A stretch of 64,000 nt of DNA from Caenispirillum bisanense (lineage in GTDB: Bacteria > Pseudomonadota > Alphaproteobacteria > Rhodospirillales > Rhodospirillaceae). Position numbers and translations under genes: made by a program. The stretch spans positions 1 through 64,000 of the forward strand of contig NZ_BAAAEP010000008.1 in assembly GCF_039523075.1 (NCBI RefSeq), in the 5' to 3' direction. The notes under the pieces were generated by a model. It saw nothing but the letters and a program-made list of their open reading frames with translations. It was not told where the DNA came from and did no database searches. Shown here one piece after another: positions 46,662-55,863 of this stretch. Position 1 is the stretch's first letter; each line of letters starts with the position of its first letter.

Positions 46662-47711
46662 ATGGCGGCTCCGGGCGTTTCCGACTACGGGGGCTTCGCG
46701 CCGAAGCGCGCGGCCCCCGCACGTCGTCAGCTGACCGTCGACGACTACGTCGCCGGTGTGCTGAAGGGCGACCGCACGGTCATGGGCCGCGCCATCACCC
46801 TGGTGGAAAGCCGCAACGCCGAGCATCGCAAGCTGGCGCAGCAGATTCTGGTGAAGCTGCTGCCCCACGCCGGCCGCGCCCACCGCGTCGGCATCACCGG
46901 CGTGCCGGGCGTCGGCAAGTCCACCTTCATCGAAGCCCTCGGCAAGCACCTGACCGGCCAGGGCAAGAAGGTGGCGGTGCTGGCCGTCGACCCCACCAGC
47001 GCCCGCACCGGCGGCTCCATCCTCGGCGACAAGACGCGGATGAACGAGCTGGCCATCGACCCCGACGCCTTCATCCGGCCGTCGCCGTCGTCCTGCACCC
47101 TCGGCGGCGTCACCCGCACGACGCGCGAAACCATGGTCATCGTCGAGGCCGCCGGCTACGACGTGGTGCTGGTGGAGACGGTGGGCGTCGGCCAGTCGGA
47201 GACCATGGTGTCCGAGATGGTCGACTTCTTCCTGGTGCTCATGCTGCCGGGGGCCGGCGACGAGCTGCAGGGCATCAAGAAGGGCGTGCTGGAAATCGCC
47301 GACATGATCGCCGTCAACAAGGCCGACAGCGATCCGCAGAAGGCCCGGCTGGCGGCCCGCGAATACCGCACCGCCCTGCACATCATGACCCCCGCCAGCC
47401 CCAACTGGCAGCCGCCGGTGGTGACCATCTCCGCCCTCGGCAAGCAGGGGCTGGACGAGCTGTGGACCCATGTGGCCGATCACCGCAGCAAGCTCACCGC
47501 CTCCGGCGAACTGCCGGCCAAGCGGCAGGAGCAGCAGTTGCAGTGGATGTGGCAGATGGTGCGCGACCAGCTGATGGACGCCCTCACCGGCCACCCGCAG
47601 GTGCGCGAGCAGCTGCCGGAGGTCGAGCGCGCCGTCGCCGCCGGCGACCTGACGCCCGCCCTCGCCGCCCACCGCATCCTGGAGACCTTCGGCATCCGGT
47701 TCGATCTGTGA
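46662..47711 (+). CDS. meaB: MeaB/ArgK GTPase chaperone of methylmalonyl-CoA mutase
   Basis: 349 residues. G1 motif GVPGVGKSTF (about residue 81), G2 region DPTSARTGGSILGDKTR, G3-like VLVETVGVGQSE and G4 NKAD. LDELWTHVADHR and WQMVRDQLMD form the C-terminal dimer arm. MeaB guards the mutase, using GTP hydrolysis to gate loading and removal of cobalamin. It lies 4 bases after mutB and overlaps the following gene (GTGA), so the four genes form one operon. Confidence 0.95.
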   Translation: MAAPGVSDYGGFAPKRAAPARRQLTVDDYVAGVLKGDRTVMGRAITLVESRNAEHRKLAQQILVKLLPHAGRAHRVGITGVPGVGKSTFIEALGKHLTGQGKKVAVLAVDPTSARTGGSILGDKTRMNELAIDPDAFIRPSPSSCTLGGVTRTTRETMVIVEAAGYDVVLVETVGVGQSETMVSEMVDFFLVLMLPGAGDELQGIKKGVLEIADMIAVNKADSDPQKARLAAREYRTALHIMTPASPNWQPPVVTISALGKQGLDELWTHVADHRSKLTASGELPAKRQEQQLQWMWQMVRDQLMDALTGHPQVREQLPEVERAVAAGDLTPALAAHRILETFGIRFDL

Positions 47712-48250
47712 CCGTCGCGCGGCTGGCCGTCATCGCCCTGCCGCGCTGGTCCGATCCCGTCGACGGTGCCCGCGTACAGGCCCTGCGGCAGCGCCACGAT
47801 CCGCAGGCGACGCTGGTGCCGCCGCATGTGACCCTGGTATTCCCCACCGAGGCCGACAGCGACGCCGTGGCGGCGGAGGTGGCGGCGGCCGCTGCGGCGA
47901 CGCCCGCTCTGCCGCTGCGCTTCACCGCCATCGCGCCCTGCGCCGATCCGCTGTCGGGCGACACCTATGCCTTCCTGCTGCCGGAGGACGGCGCGGCGGT
48001 GACACGGCTGCATGACCGCCTTTACGCCGGCGTGCTGGCACCACACCTGCGCCGCGACATCCCCTACCGCCCGCATCTCACCGTCGGCCGCTTCCGCGCG
48101 GCGGCGGAGGCCGAGGCACTGCCGCAGACGGTCGACATGGCGGCGGCCCTGGACCGGCTGGCGCTGCTCCACCTGACGCCCTCCGGCGTGGCGGAGGTGG
48201 CGGCCTTTCCCCTGGCCCCCTCGCCGCTTTCCTCCGTCACAGGCACATGA
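47708..48250 (+). CDS. 2'-5' RNA ligase-family phosphoesterase
   Basis: 180 residues from a GTG overlapping the meaB stop. Two HxT/S motifs define the 2H superfamily: HVTLVFP (about residue 40) and HLTVGRF (about 123). The rest is a compact alpha/beta fold with RLHDRLYAGVL. 2H enzymes hydrolyse or ligate 2',5'- or cyclic phosphates of RNA or nucleotides (LigT/ThpR). Its coupling to the mutase operon has no obvious reason and may be simply operon hitch-hiking. The last 14 bases overlap the convergent small membrane gene. Confidence 0.87.
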   Translation: MTVARLAVIALPRWSDPVDGARVQALRQRHDPQATLVPPHVTLVFPTEADSDAVAAEVAAAAAATPALPLRFTAIAPCADPLSGDTYAFLLPEDGAAVTRLHDRLYAGVLAPHLRRDIPYRPHLTVGRFRAAAEAEALPQTVDMAAALDRLALLHLTPSGVAEVAAFPLAPSPLSSVTGT

Positions 48251-48476
48251 ACAGCGGCGCCGGGCCGAAGCCGGCGACGATCACTGCCGGCGGCGGCGAC
48301 GGCGGCGGGGCGAAGGCAGCATCCAGAGTAGAGACGGCGCCGTAAGCCGTGAGCGCGATGCCGGCCACGCCCGCCGCCATACGCCCTGCCACCGGCCGCA
48401 GCCGGTTCACCACCGCCAGCGCCGCCACACCGGCGGCCAGGGCCGTGGCGTTGAGGATCAGGGTGGACAGAACCAT
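48237..48476 (-). CDS. Small two-helix membrane protein of unknown function
   Basis: 79 residues from the ATG at 48476, with GGAGG five bases ahead. Two hydrophobic helices (about 4-24 and 31-52) are separated by a basic loop NRLRPVAGRM. A Pro-rich stretch (PPPSPPP) precedes a short hydrophobic end. No family recognised. It is convergent with the RNA-ligase-like gene and overlaps it by 14 bases. Good ribosome site and membrane character support it as a real gene. Confidence 0.65.
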   Translation of the reverse strand: MVLSTLILNATALAAGVAALAVVNRLRPVAGRMAAGVAGIALTAYGAVSTLDAAFAPPPSPPPAVIVAGFGPAPLFMCL

Positions 48477-48634
48477 GGCCGCCTCCGCTGCATCTGTGGG
48501 TCGGGCTTGCGGGTCGCGTTGAACACCGCCGCACCCTGCCAGCCCGGCCGCGGCGCGGCCAGCAGCCATTCCGTGGCAATGGCGAGTCACGGAGGTGGCA
48601 GTGGCAGTGGCCGGCGCCCCCACCTTGCCGCCGC

Positions 48635-49360
48635 TCAGCGACCGTTGCCGTCGGCGTGGCGCAGGATGCTGTCGGCCAGGGCCGGGTAGTTCTTGTCAAA
48701 GTGATGGCCGCCCGGCCGCGACTCCACGGTGGCGACATCGGCCAGCAGCGGGCAGACCGACTTCGCCGTCTCGTCGGTGCCGTAGATGCACAGCAACGGC
48801 ATGGGCAGGGCGCGGGCCTCCGGCAGTACGTCGGTGGCGTGGTCGTCGGGCTCGTCGCGGAACCAGCCGCCGACGTGGATCTCCCAGTTGGCCCAGGTGT
48901 AGCTGGTGAGCAGCGCGGCCGACACCACCTTGCCCTTCAGGTCCGGCGGCAGGCGGTTGGCGATGGCCGGCAGCACCGAGGCACCGAAGGAAAAGCCGAT
49001 CAGGATCACCTCGTCCCGCCCCCAGCGGGTCATGGCGCTGTCGACCACGGCGGCGATGTCGGCGGCGGTCTGATCCGGCGTGCGGCGGGTCCAGAAGTAA
49101 TGCAGGGCGTCGATGCCGACCACCGCCACGCCGCGCGCCTGCAGCAGCGCCGCCAGGTCGCGGTCGAGGTCGGCCCAGCCGCCGTCACCGGAAACGATCA
49201 CCGCCAGCCGCCGCGCCTGCGGCCCGTCCGCCGCCCCCGGTTCCTCCACCACCCAGCCGGGCGGATCGTCGGCCCGCGCCGTGGCCGGCGCCAGGGTGAG
49301 CGCGGCCACCACCGTCAGCAGCAGCGCCAGCAACATCCGCGGCAGAGGCACGTGCCTCAT
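48635..49360 (-). CDS. AcvB/VirJ-type lysyl-phosphatidylglycerol hydrolase
   Basis: 241 residues from the ATG at 49360, which overlaps the mprF stop (ATGA). Signal peptide (LLALLLTVVAALTLAPATARA). Alpha/beta-hydrolase body with VIVSGDGGWADLDRDLAALL, the nucleophile elbow LIGFSFGASVLP, Asp in YGTDE and His in GGHHFDKNY. It corresponds to the C-terminal domain of AcvB, i.e. the VirJ length. AcvB hydrolyses lysyl-phosphatidylglycerol in the periplasm and acts as partner of the MprF enzyme encoded upstream; the coupled pair is also known from rhizobia and agrobacteria. Confidence 0.9.
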   Translation of the reverse strand: MRHVPLPRMLLALLLTVVAALTLAPATARADDPPGWVVEEPGAADGPQARRLAVIVSGDGGWADLDRDLAALLQARGVAVVGIDALHYFWTRRTPDQTAADIAAVVDSAMTRWGRDEVILIGFSFGASVLPAIANRLPPDLKGKVVSAALLTSYTWANWEIHVGGWFRDEPDDHATDVLPEARALPMPLLCIYGTDETAKSVCPLLADVATVESRPGGHHFDKNYPALADSILRHADGNGR

Positions 49361-51939
49361 TTCGTGATCACTCCCCTGAAACCGCCGCCGATCAGGCCGG
49401 CGACGTCCATGGCCACCTTCAGCAGCACCGGCCCGCCGGGCGCGGCCAGGAAACGCGGCCGCCACTGCGGCTGGAACTTCTCCTTGTACCGGCGGATGCC
49501 CTGGAAATTGTAGAAGCCCTCGCCGCGCTCGAAGATCATGGCGCCCACCCGGCCCCACACCGGCGCCAGCGGGTTGTCGGGCAGGCCGGCCAGCGGCGCC
49601 ATGCCGAGGGAGAACGTCTCCCACCCCTCCGCTTTCGCCCACAGCATGATCTCGACGAACAGGAAATCCATGATGCCATAGCCGCCGCCGGGCAGGTGGC
49701 GCATCAGGTCGACGGTGAGTTCGCGGCGGTCGCCGGCGGGCCACAGGTTGGCGAAGGCCACCACCTGCCCGTCGCGTCGGGCGACGGCGATGGGGAAGCG
49801 GGCGAGGTAGTCGGGGTCGAAGCGGCCGAGGGAGAAGCGCTTCTCGCGTGCCCGCCGTTCTTCCAGCCACGCCTGCGACACCCGCGCCAGATCGTCCATC
49901 AGCGCCCCGGCGGCGCCGGGCGGCACGACCTCGAACGTCGCCCCCTCCTTCACCGCCCGCCGGTGGCAGTAACGGAGGTCGGCGCGCGGCTTGCCCTCCA
50001 GGCTGAAGCCGGCGAGCGGCACCACCGCTTCCTCCCCCAGCTTGACGAAGCGCAGGCCGAGGTCGAGGTAGAGCGGCAGCGTCTCCGCCCGGATCTGGTA
50101 GAACACCGGCCACGAGGCGGTGCGGTCGCACAGCTCGCGGAACGACCACACCAGATCGGCGGCGGCGGCGGGGTTGCCGACCGGGTCGCCCATGGCCACC
50201 AGCGACCGGCCGCTGGCGCCGTACATGAGGAAGGCGTCGCGCTCCGGCGAGAACAGGAAGGACTTGTCGCCCAGCAGCGCCAGGCAGGCGGCGCTGTCAC
50301 CGGCGCGGGCGACGATGGCGGCGGCCTCAGTCACCTCGGCGGCGGTGGCGACGGTCGGCCGCGGGGCCGCCGGGCCGGCGAAATGCATGGCCAGCAGCAC
50401 CAGGGCCACGCCGGCCGCCAGCACGGTGGCGCGCAGGGCGCGCGGCGCCTCCGCCTCGAAGGCGAAGGTCCACAGGTCGTAGGCGGCGTATTCGCCGTGG
50501 CTCCAGGTGAACCAGCCCAGCCACAGGCTGGCTGCCAGCGCCACCCCCACCGCCGCCAGCCAGCCCGGCGTCAGCGGCTGGTGCAGCAGCGAGCCGTGGC
50601 GGTTGAACACCGGCCGCGCCAGCCACAGCAGCACGGCCAGCAGGGTCATCAGCGTCGCTTCCTCCCAGTCCCAGCCCTTCAGCAGCGACAGCACGGCGCT
50701 GCCCAGCGCCAGCGCCAGCACGCCCAGCCAGGCGCTGTCCAGCCGCCGCAGCAGGCCGCGGGCGAGCACCAGGCACAGCAGTCCGGCGATGCTGCCGAGA
50801 ACGTGCGAGGCCTCCACCACCCCCAGCGGCAGCACAGTGGAGAGCATGTCGAGGCGGCCGGGCGCCGCTGGCGTGGCCGACGACACCAGCATCACCAGCC
50901 CGGCCACCACCGTCAGCACGGCGAAGGCCGGCGGCGTCAGGCGGCGGCTGACACCGGCGACGCGGCGCAGGGTGGACTGGGCGGCGGCGCGCTTCTGCGC
51001 CAGTTCGATGCCCACCAGCAGCGTCACCGCCACCACCAGCGGCAGCACGTTGTAGATCAGGCGGTAGAGGATCATCGCCGTCAGCACGTCGGCCGCCGGC
51101 ACGCCGGGCAGGAAGACCAGCAGCAGCCCCTCGAACACCCCGACGCCGCCCGGCACATGGCTCACAACGCCCGCCATGATGGCGATGGCATAGAGGCCGA
51201 GGAAGCCGGCCAGCGACACCGGCAGGTTTTCGGGCAGCAGGATGTAGAGGACGCCGCCGGCCGCCATCCAGTCCAGCGTCGACAGCGCCACCTGGGCCAG
51301 CGTCACCCGCAGCGCCGGCAGCGGCAGGCGCCAGCCGCGCACCGCCACCGCCGTCCGCAGCGAGGCGGCCCCGATGTAGGCGCCGACGGCCAGCAGCAGC
51401 GCCACCCCGATCAGCTTCACCACCGGCAGCGGCAATTGCAGGGCGGCGGCCAGCCGCACCGGCTCCGCCACCGCCCCCGCCGCCCCGACCACGGCGGCGC
51501 CGAGGGCGATGCTGATGGTGCAGAACACCATCACGCGCGCCACGTCCAGCGGCCCGACCCCCAGGTTGGAATAGAACCGCAGCCGGATCGAGGTGCCGGT
51601 CAGCGCCGCGAAGCCGGCGGTATGGCTGATCGCCTGGGCGATGAAGGCGCCCGGCAGCACCTGCCGGTAGGGCAGCCGCATGCCGCAGTGGCGCAGGCCC
51701 ATGTAGTCGAAGCCGGTGAGCGCGAGGTAGCTGCCGGCCGCCAGGGCGAGGCCGAACAGCACGTCGGTGCCGCCCACCCGCCGCAGGCCGGCATGGATCT
51801 CGTCCCAGGTGATGACCGAGGCCTCGCGGTGGATGACCCACAGGGCCAGCCCGAAGGCAAGCAGGCTCGCCACCGCCGCCAGCGGGCGGATCACGGTGGG
51901 AGACAACAGACGCTGCGGCAGCGGCGACTTGAACGGCAT
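49357..51939 (-). CDS. mprF: Bifunctional phosphatidylglycerol lysyltransferase/flippase MprF
   Basis: 860 residues from the ATG at 51939; upstream in-frame codons up to 52131 have no start context. The N-terminal half holds about 14 membrane helices of the flippase (LALTGFDYMGLRHCGMRLPY, YGSNLG-type and VSHVPGGVGVFEG signatures). The C-terminal 300 residues form the soluble synthase (DUF2156) with two GNAT folds: PVFYQIRAETLPLYLDLGL, VDLMRHLPGGGYGIMDFLF and FSLGMAPLAGL. It transfers lysine (or alanine) from tRNA to phosphatidylglycerol, lowering surface charge and giving resistance to cationic peptides and acid. Followed by the acvB gene, which reverses the modification. Confidence 0.95.
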   Translation of the reverse strand: MPFKSPLPQRLLSPTVIRPLAAVASLLAFGLALWVIHREASVITWDEIHAGLRRVGGTDVLFGLALAAGSYLALTGFDYMGLRHCGMRLPYRQVLPGAFIAQAISHTAGFAALTGTSIRLRFYSNLGVGPLDVARVMVFCTISIALGAAVVGAAGAVAEPVRLAAALQLPLPVVKLIGVALLLAVGAYIGAASLRTAVAVRGWRLPLPALRVTLAQVALSTLDWMAAGGVLYILLPENLPVSLAGFLGLYAIAIMAGVVSHVPGGVGVFEGLLLVFLPGVPAADVLTAMILYRLIYNVLPLVVAVTLLVGIELAQKRAAAQSTLRRVAGVSRRLTPPAFAVLTVVAGLVMLVSSATPAAPGRLDMLSTVLPLGVVEASHVLGSIAGLLCLVLARGLLRRLDSAWLGVLALALGSAVLSLLKGWDWEEATLMTLLAVLLWLARPVFNRHGSLLHQPLTPGWLAAVGVALAASLWLGWFTWSHGEYAAYDLWTFAFEAEAPRALRATVLAAGVALVLLAMHFAGPAAPRPTVATAAEVTEAAAIVARAGDSAACLALLGDKSFLFSPERDAFLMYGASGRSLVAMGDPVGNPAAAADLVWSFRELCDRTASWPVFYQIRAETLPLYLDLGLRFVKLGEEAVVPLAGFSLEGKPRADLRYCHRRAVKEGATFEVVPPGAAGALMDDLARVSQAWLEERRAREKRFSLGRFDPDYLARFPIAVARRDGQVVAFANLWPAGDRRELTVDLMRHLPGGGYGIMDFLFVEIMLWAKAEGWETFSLGMAPLAGLPDNPLAPVWGRVGAMIFERGEGFYNFQGIRRYKEKFQPQWRPRFLAAPGGPVLLKVAMDVAGLIGGGFRGVITK

Positions 51940-52139
51940 GGATGCGGAGACTCGGGGAGGGAGCGGGTGCTCCGGGCGACGCCTCTGGTACTCCGGTTGG
52001 CGGCGGCGGAAAAGTGAATTTTCGGCCAGCACCCGCGACGATGGCCGTCCTGCCGCAACGGCCAAATGGCCCTGTTGATTCCGGGGGCGAAGGGGGAAAC
52101 TGTCAGTCCATTCATCTTGCGTGACTGTCACCGGCCATC

Positions 52140-52831
52140 ATGACCCTGCATACGGCGCTCGTCCTGCTCGCTGCCACCTTCGTTGCCGCCCTGCTGCCCG
52201 GCCCCGGCAACATGGCGCTGTCGGCCCGCGCGCTGGCGCAGGGCGGGCGGCGGTCGCTGGTGTTCCTGGTGGGGATGCTGGCCGGCGATGCGGTGTGGAT
52301 CGCGCTGGCGGTCGGCGGCCTGGCGGTGGTGGCCAAGGCGCTGGGGCCGCTGTTCGTGGCGGTGAAGATCGCCGGCGGGCTCTATCTCGTCTGGCTCGGC
52401 ATCAAGCTCCTGCGCAGCCGCGGCGACGACCCCGAGGCCGCGCCGCCCGCCGCCGTCGAACAGGCGCCCTGGCGCACCGGCCTGTCGGGGCTGGCGCTGA
52501 CGCTGGGCAACCCGAAGGTGATGCTGTTCTACATCTCGGTGCTGCCGACCCTCATCGACCTGCAGGCGCTGTCCGCCGCCGGGGTGGCGGCGACGCTGGC
52601 GGTCATCGTCGTCGGCGCATGCCGGCGTCCTGCCGCAGGATGTGGTCGACCAGCCAGCGCCGCAGNNNNNNNNNNGTCATCGTCGCCGGCGCCGCCGGCG
52701 GCCTGCTGCCGTGGCTGATCACCGCCAGCCGCCTGCGCGGCGTGCTGCGCTCCGCCGTCGCCCGCCGCCGCGTCAACCGGGGTGCCGGGGTGGTGATGAT
52801 CGGCGCCGGGGCCGCCGTCGCCGCCGCCTGA
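52140..52831 (+). CDS. LysE/RhtB-family exporter (interrupted by an assembly gap)
   Basis: The frame from 52140 gives the family opening LLPGPGNMALSARALAQGG, FVAVKIAGGLYLVWLGIKLL and LTLGNPKVMLFYISVLPTLI. It runs to LAVIVVGA at 52618 and then hits foreign bases and ten N. After the gap another frame resumes as VIVAGAAGGLLPW and closes ASRLRGVLRSAVARRRVNRG. If the 17-base duplicated junction (52602-52618 and 52676-52692) is merged, one continuous frame results. Its C-terminal third aligns without gaps to the paralogue at 52876. The gene is therefore very probably intact in the organism. Substrate unknown; the pair is a tandem duplication. Confidence 0.85.
52619..52675. other. Scaffold gap: 47-bp foreign tail plus ten N
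   Basis: The 47 bases at 52619-52665 do not fit the LysE gene. On the minus strand they encode LRRWLVDHILRQDAGM, the look of the end of a bacteriohemerythrin. This tail appears misjoined at a contig end. Ten unknown bases (52666-52675) follow. Confidence 0.85.
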
Positions 52832-52875
52832 GCCGCTGCCCCTTCCGCTTCTCCCTGCTTAGCGACGCCGCCATC

Positions 52876-53493
52876 ATGACCCTGCACGCCGCCTTCGCCT
52901 TCTTCCTTGCCGTCTACCTGCTCGGCCTGACGCCGGGGCCGGGGGTGTTCGCGGTGATCGCCCGCGGGCTGGCGCAGGGGTTCGTGCGCACCCTGCCGTT
53001 CATCGCCGGCATCCTGTGCGGCAACGTCACCTGGCTGACCCTGACGGTGTTCGGCCTGTCCATGGTGGCGCAGGTGCTCGGCCCGCTGTTCCTGGCGGTG
53101 AAGATCGCCGGCGGCCTGTACCTGGTGTGGATGGGCGTCAAGATGTGGCGCAAGCGGGTGAGCGAGGAGGACATCGACGCCGACGTGCCGATGGAACGCT
53201 CGCTGTTCCGGCGCTGGCTGTCGGGCTACATGCTGACGCTGGGCAACCCGAAGCCGATCTTCTTCTACCTGTCGGTGCTGCCCAACCTGCTCGACCTCAA
53301 TGCCCTCGCCCATGGCGCGGTGCTGACCGCCGCCCCCATCGCCGCCGCCGGCATCGCCTGCGCCCTGGTGCCCTACTGCCTGATGGCGAGCCGCCTGCGC
53401 CGGGTGCTGCGCAGCGTCACCGCCCGCCGCCGCCTCAACCGCGGCGCCGGGGCCATGCTGGTGGGCGCGGGCGCCGCCGTGGTCGCCAACTGA
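52876..53493 (+). CDS. LysE/RhtB-family exporter
   Basis: 205 residues from the ATG at 52876. Full family pattern: LLGLTPGPGVFAVIARGLAQG, LAVKIAGGLYLVWMGVKMW, LTLGNPKPIFFYLSVLPNLL and a last helix RLNRGAGAMLVGAGAAVVAN. Six membrane helices. It lies 45 bases after its broken paralogue and ends 120 bases before the kelch-like gene's start. Amino-acid or metabolite export; substrate unknown. Confidence 0.92.
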   Translation: MTLHAAFAFFLAVYLLGLTPGPGVFAVIARGLAQGFVRTLPFIAGILCGNVTWLTLTVFGLSMVAQVLGPLFLAVKIAGGLYLVWMGVKMWRKRVSEEDIDADVPMERSLFRRWLSGYMLTLGNPKPIFFYLSVLPNLLDLNALAHGAVLTAAPIAAAGIACALVPYCLMASRLRRVLRSVTARRRLNRGAGAMLVGAGAAVVAN

Positions 53494-53612
53494 CGGCCAC
53501 GACCCCTTCCCCGTCCGCCGCCTGAGGTAGTCCGGCCGGAGACTGGCTCCCGCCGCATCGCCGTGCCTATGCTGGCCGCCCCTCCTGCCCCCGCAGCCGA
53601 AGGAGCCGCCCC

Positions 53613-54771
53613 ATGCGCCGCCGCCCCCGCCTTCCCGCCCTTGCCGCCGGCCTGCTGCTGCCCCTGGCGGCGGCAGCCGCCGCCGGGCCAGTGGGCGCTG
53701 GTGCCGGGCACGTCGTTCCAGGCCTCCGGCGTGGCGGTCGACGACGCCACCGCCGGGCGCCTCGGCATCGCCGGCGAGCGCGGCCCGCAGTCGCTGATCG
53801 CCGCCGGCAACGGCGCCGCCTGGGACGAGGCCTCGCGCTGCCTGCTGTTCATGGGCGGCGGCCGGCGCGACTACGGCGGCAACGAGGTCTACCGCTTCGA
53901 CCTCGACGGCCTGCGCTGGCAGCGCCTGACCGAGCCGTCGCCGCTGCCCGCCGCCACGGCCGCCGGCGCCTGCCCGATGCCGCCGGACGCCCCCGCCGCC
54001 GGTGTCTCGGGCGACGGGCTGGTGGTGGCCGGCGGGCGGCTGCATGCCTTCCTGTCCGATCCCTTCTGCCCCAAGGGCAAGCGCGGCCGCATCGACACCG
54101 CCTGGTCGCTGGACCTGAGCGCTCCCGACCGCGGCTGGCAGCGCCTGGCCGGGGCGCCGCCCGACTTCGCCGGCGCCCTCACCGCCCGCAACCCGCACAC
54201 CGGCGGCATCGTGGTGTTCGGCAGCGACCGCGGCCTGCTGGCCGAGGTCGATCCTGCCGCCACCGTCCCCGCCCAGGGGCGCGAGCAGCCGGAGGCCAAG
54301 CTGTCGGGCAGCGACATCTGCGCCGAGAGCGACGATGCGGTCTACTGCCTCGCCCGTGGCCGCGCCCTTTATGCGGTGGAGTACGGCCCCGGCCGCCGCG
54401 CCGACCGCCTGCGCCGCCTGGGCGAGCCGCCGCTGGGCGGGGTCGGCACCGCCCCCTGCATGGTCTGGCACCCGCAGCGACGGACGCTGGTGGTGCTGTC
54501 CGGCGCCCGCAGCGTCTACGAGATCGAGCCGCGCGACCTCACCGTCACCCGCTGGCCGAACCCGGAGGGGCCGGCACCGTCGGAGGATACGGCGAGACTC
54601 GTGTCCAAATGCGCCTATGACCAACGCACCGATACCATCGTCGTGGTGCGCGACCCGCGCAGCGACGTCGCCCTCTATCGCCTGCCCGCCCCCGGCAGCC
54701 GCCAGGAGGAAGCCGACCAGGGTCCGGGATATGTCCGCGGGCTGCCGCTGCCGGGCCTGCACGGCGGCTGA
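53613..54771 (+). pseudogene. Secreted kelch-like/beta-propeller protein with an apparent frameshift
   Basis: The start is the ATG at 53613, preceded by AAGGAG, and reads into a clear signal peptide (RLPALAAGLLLPLAAAAAAG). The body of the protein, however, is in a different frame, beginning about PGQWALVPGTSF near 53687. It continues through kelch-like repeats (FMGGGRRDYGGNEVYRFDLDGLRWQ, given as overlapping parts FMGGGRRDYG and EVYRFDLDGLRWQ) to GLPLPGLHGG at 54771. The frame in which the body lies has no signal peptide of its own (it opens with a Pro/Ala/Cys-rich string). One extra base between about 53650 and 53690, a run of GC triplets, would explain this. Given the draft gap nearby, a sequencing error is as likely as a true pseudogene. 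Function unknown. Confidence 0.7.
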
Positions 54772-55183
54772 AATCGCCAAGGTTCCTGCGGGTTTGGCAG
54801 GGGCGGGCGCGGCAGCGGCGCAACAGCGGCGACGATGTTTCGACGGGGCGAAAATTTCTCTTGTCAGGTCCGCGCGATAGGACTACATGCATTCCCACAG
54901 ACGTATTCGCACGTGCCCCTGGCCCCGCGAGGCTAAGCAACGACGTAACGCGGCTCTGGACGTTCACTCGGCTCTGCCGGTGTTTTGCTGGAGAAGTGAT
55001 ATGGTTGCTAACCGCTCGCTGGGGCTCAGTACCCAGGTCGAATAGTCGGCGCCCTACCCGGGGCATGATTCCGGGTTTTCCGACATCGCTGAACGAACCC
55101 CCTGCTGCGCCGCCGGCGCGGTGAGGGATTTGCTTCCACCTTCCGCGTTCGCGCGCGGACGATGACCTGGGGGACGGCCCGCT
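54772..55183. other. 412-bp spacer without a gene
   Basis: Nothing coding is evident. A possible promoter TTGTCA (54861-54866) and TACATG (54884-54889), spacer 17, lies 295 bases before the GGCT-like gene. It sits in a less GC-rich stretch (54840-55010), but the -10 is weak. Nothing else stands out. Confidence 0.4.
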
Positions 55184-55756
55184 ATGGCTTCCTTCCTGTA
55201 CACCAACGGCGAACACCACGCCGCTGAAGCCGTTTTCGTCTTCGGCAGCCTGATGTGCCCCGACCTGCTGGCGCGGGTGATCGGCCGCGAGGCCGCCCAC
55301 ATCCGCATGACGGAAGCCTCCATCCGCGGCTTTCAGCGCCGTCGGGTGGCCGGCGAGCATTATCCGGTGCTGGTGCCCAAGCCCGACGGGCTGGTCGAAG
55401 GCCGGCTGGTGGAAGGGCTGACGGCCGAGGACATCGACCGCATGCACTTCTACGAAGGCGACGTCTACGAACTGGTGCCGGTGACGGCCACCACCGAAGA
55501 CGGCCGCCGGGTGACGGCGCTCGTGTTCCTCGACACCGGCGCCATCAACGTGTCCCACGACGGCTGGGATTTCAGTGCCTGGGTGCAGACCGAACGGTCC
55601 ATGGCCCTGGTGCTGGCAGAACGGCTCATGACCTACTACGGCCGCATCTCCCTGCGGGAGGTCGAAGGGGTCTGGGCCCACATCAAGGACCAGGTGGACA
55701 GCCTCTACGGGTACGACGAAGAGGTCCAGGCCGCCGAAGCCCGAGCCTATCCATAG
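55184..55756 (+). CDS. Gamma-glutamylcyclotransferase (GGCT/AIG2)-like protein
   Basis: 190 residues. The AIG2/GGCT fold is shown by VFVFGSLMCPDLLARVIG (the FGS-L motif that binds the substrate), YPVLVPKPDGLVEGRLVEGL, and the acidic helix DIDRMHFYEGDVYELVPV that carries the candidate catalytic Glu. A C-terminal extension of about 60 residues (GWDFSAWVQTERSMALVLAE and YGRISLREVEGVWAHIKD) is longer than in the usual 110-150-residue domain. It may act in gamma-glutamyl or glutathione breakdown, or lack enzymatic activity. Start ATG 55184 follows GGGGGACGG. Confidence 0.82.
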   Translation: MASFLYTNGEHHAAEAVFVFGSLMCPDLLARVIGREAAHIRMTEASIRGFQRRRVAGEHYPVLVPKPDGLVEGRLVEGLTAEDIDRMHFYEGDVYELVPVTATTEDGRRVTALVFLDTGAINVSHDGWDFSAWVQTERSMALVLAERLMTYYGRISLREVEGVWAHIKDQVDSLYGYDEEVQAAEARAYP

Positions 55757-55863
55757 GCGCGCAAGGGCCGGGGTCTCCCCGCCCCCAAACGCACGAACAA
55801 CTCCGCAAAAAACAAGCGTTTAGACTCACTTTGCGCCCGAGTTGCGCCTGAAGGACCGCTGCC

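Noticed and set aside
49372..50149. Upstream extension of the AcvB frame to 50149
   Set aside because: It is the out-of-frame shadow of mprF; the ATG at 49360 overlaps the mprF stop and begins a signal peptide.
52642..52875. Upstream extension of the second LysE gene through the N run
   Set aside because: Contains unknown residues and the tail of the first LysE in a different frame; the ATG at 52876 starts the family's typical sequence.
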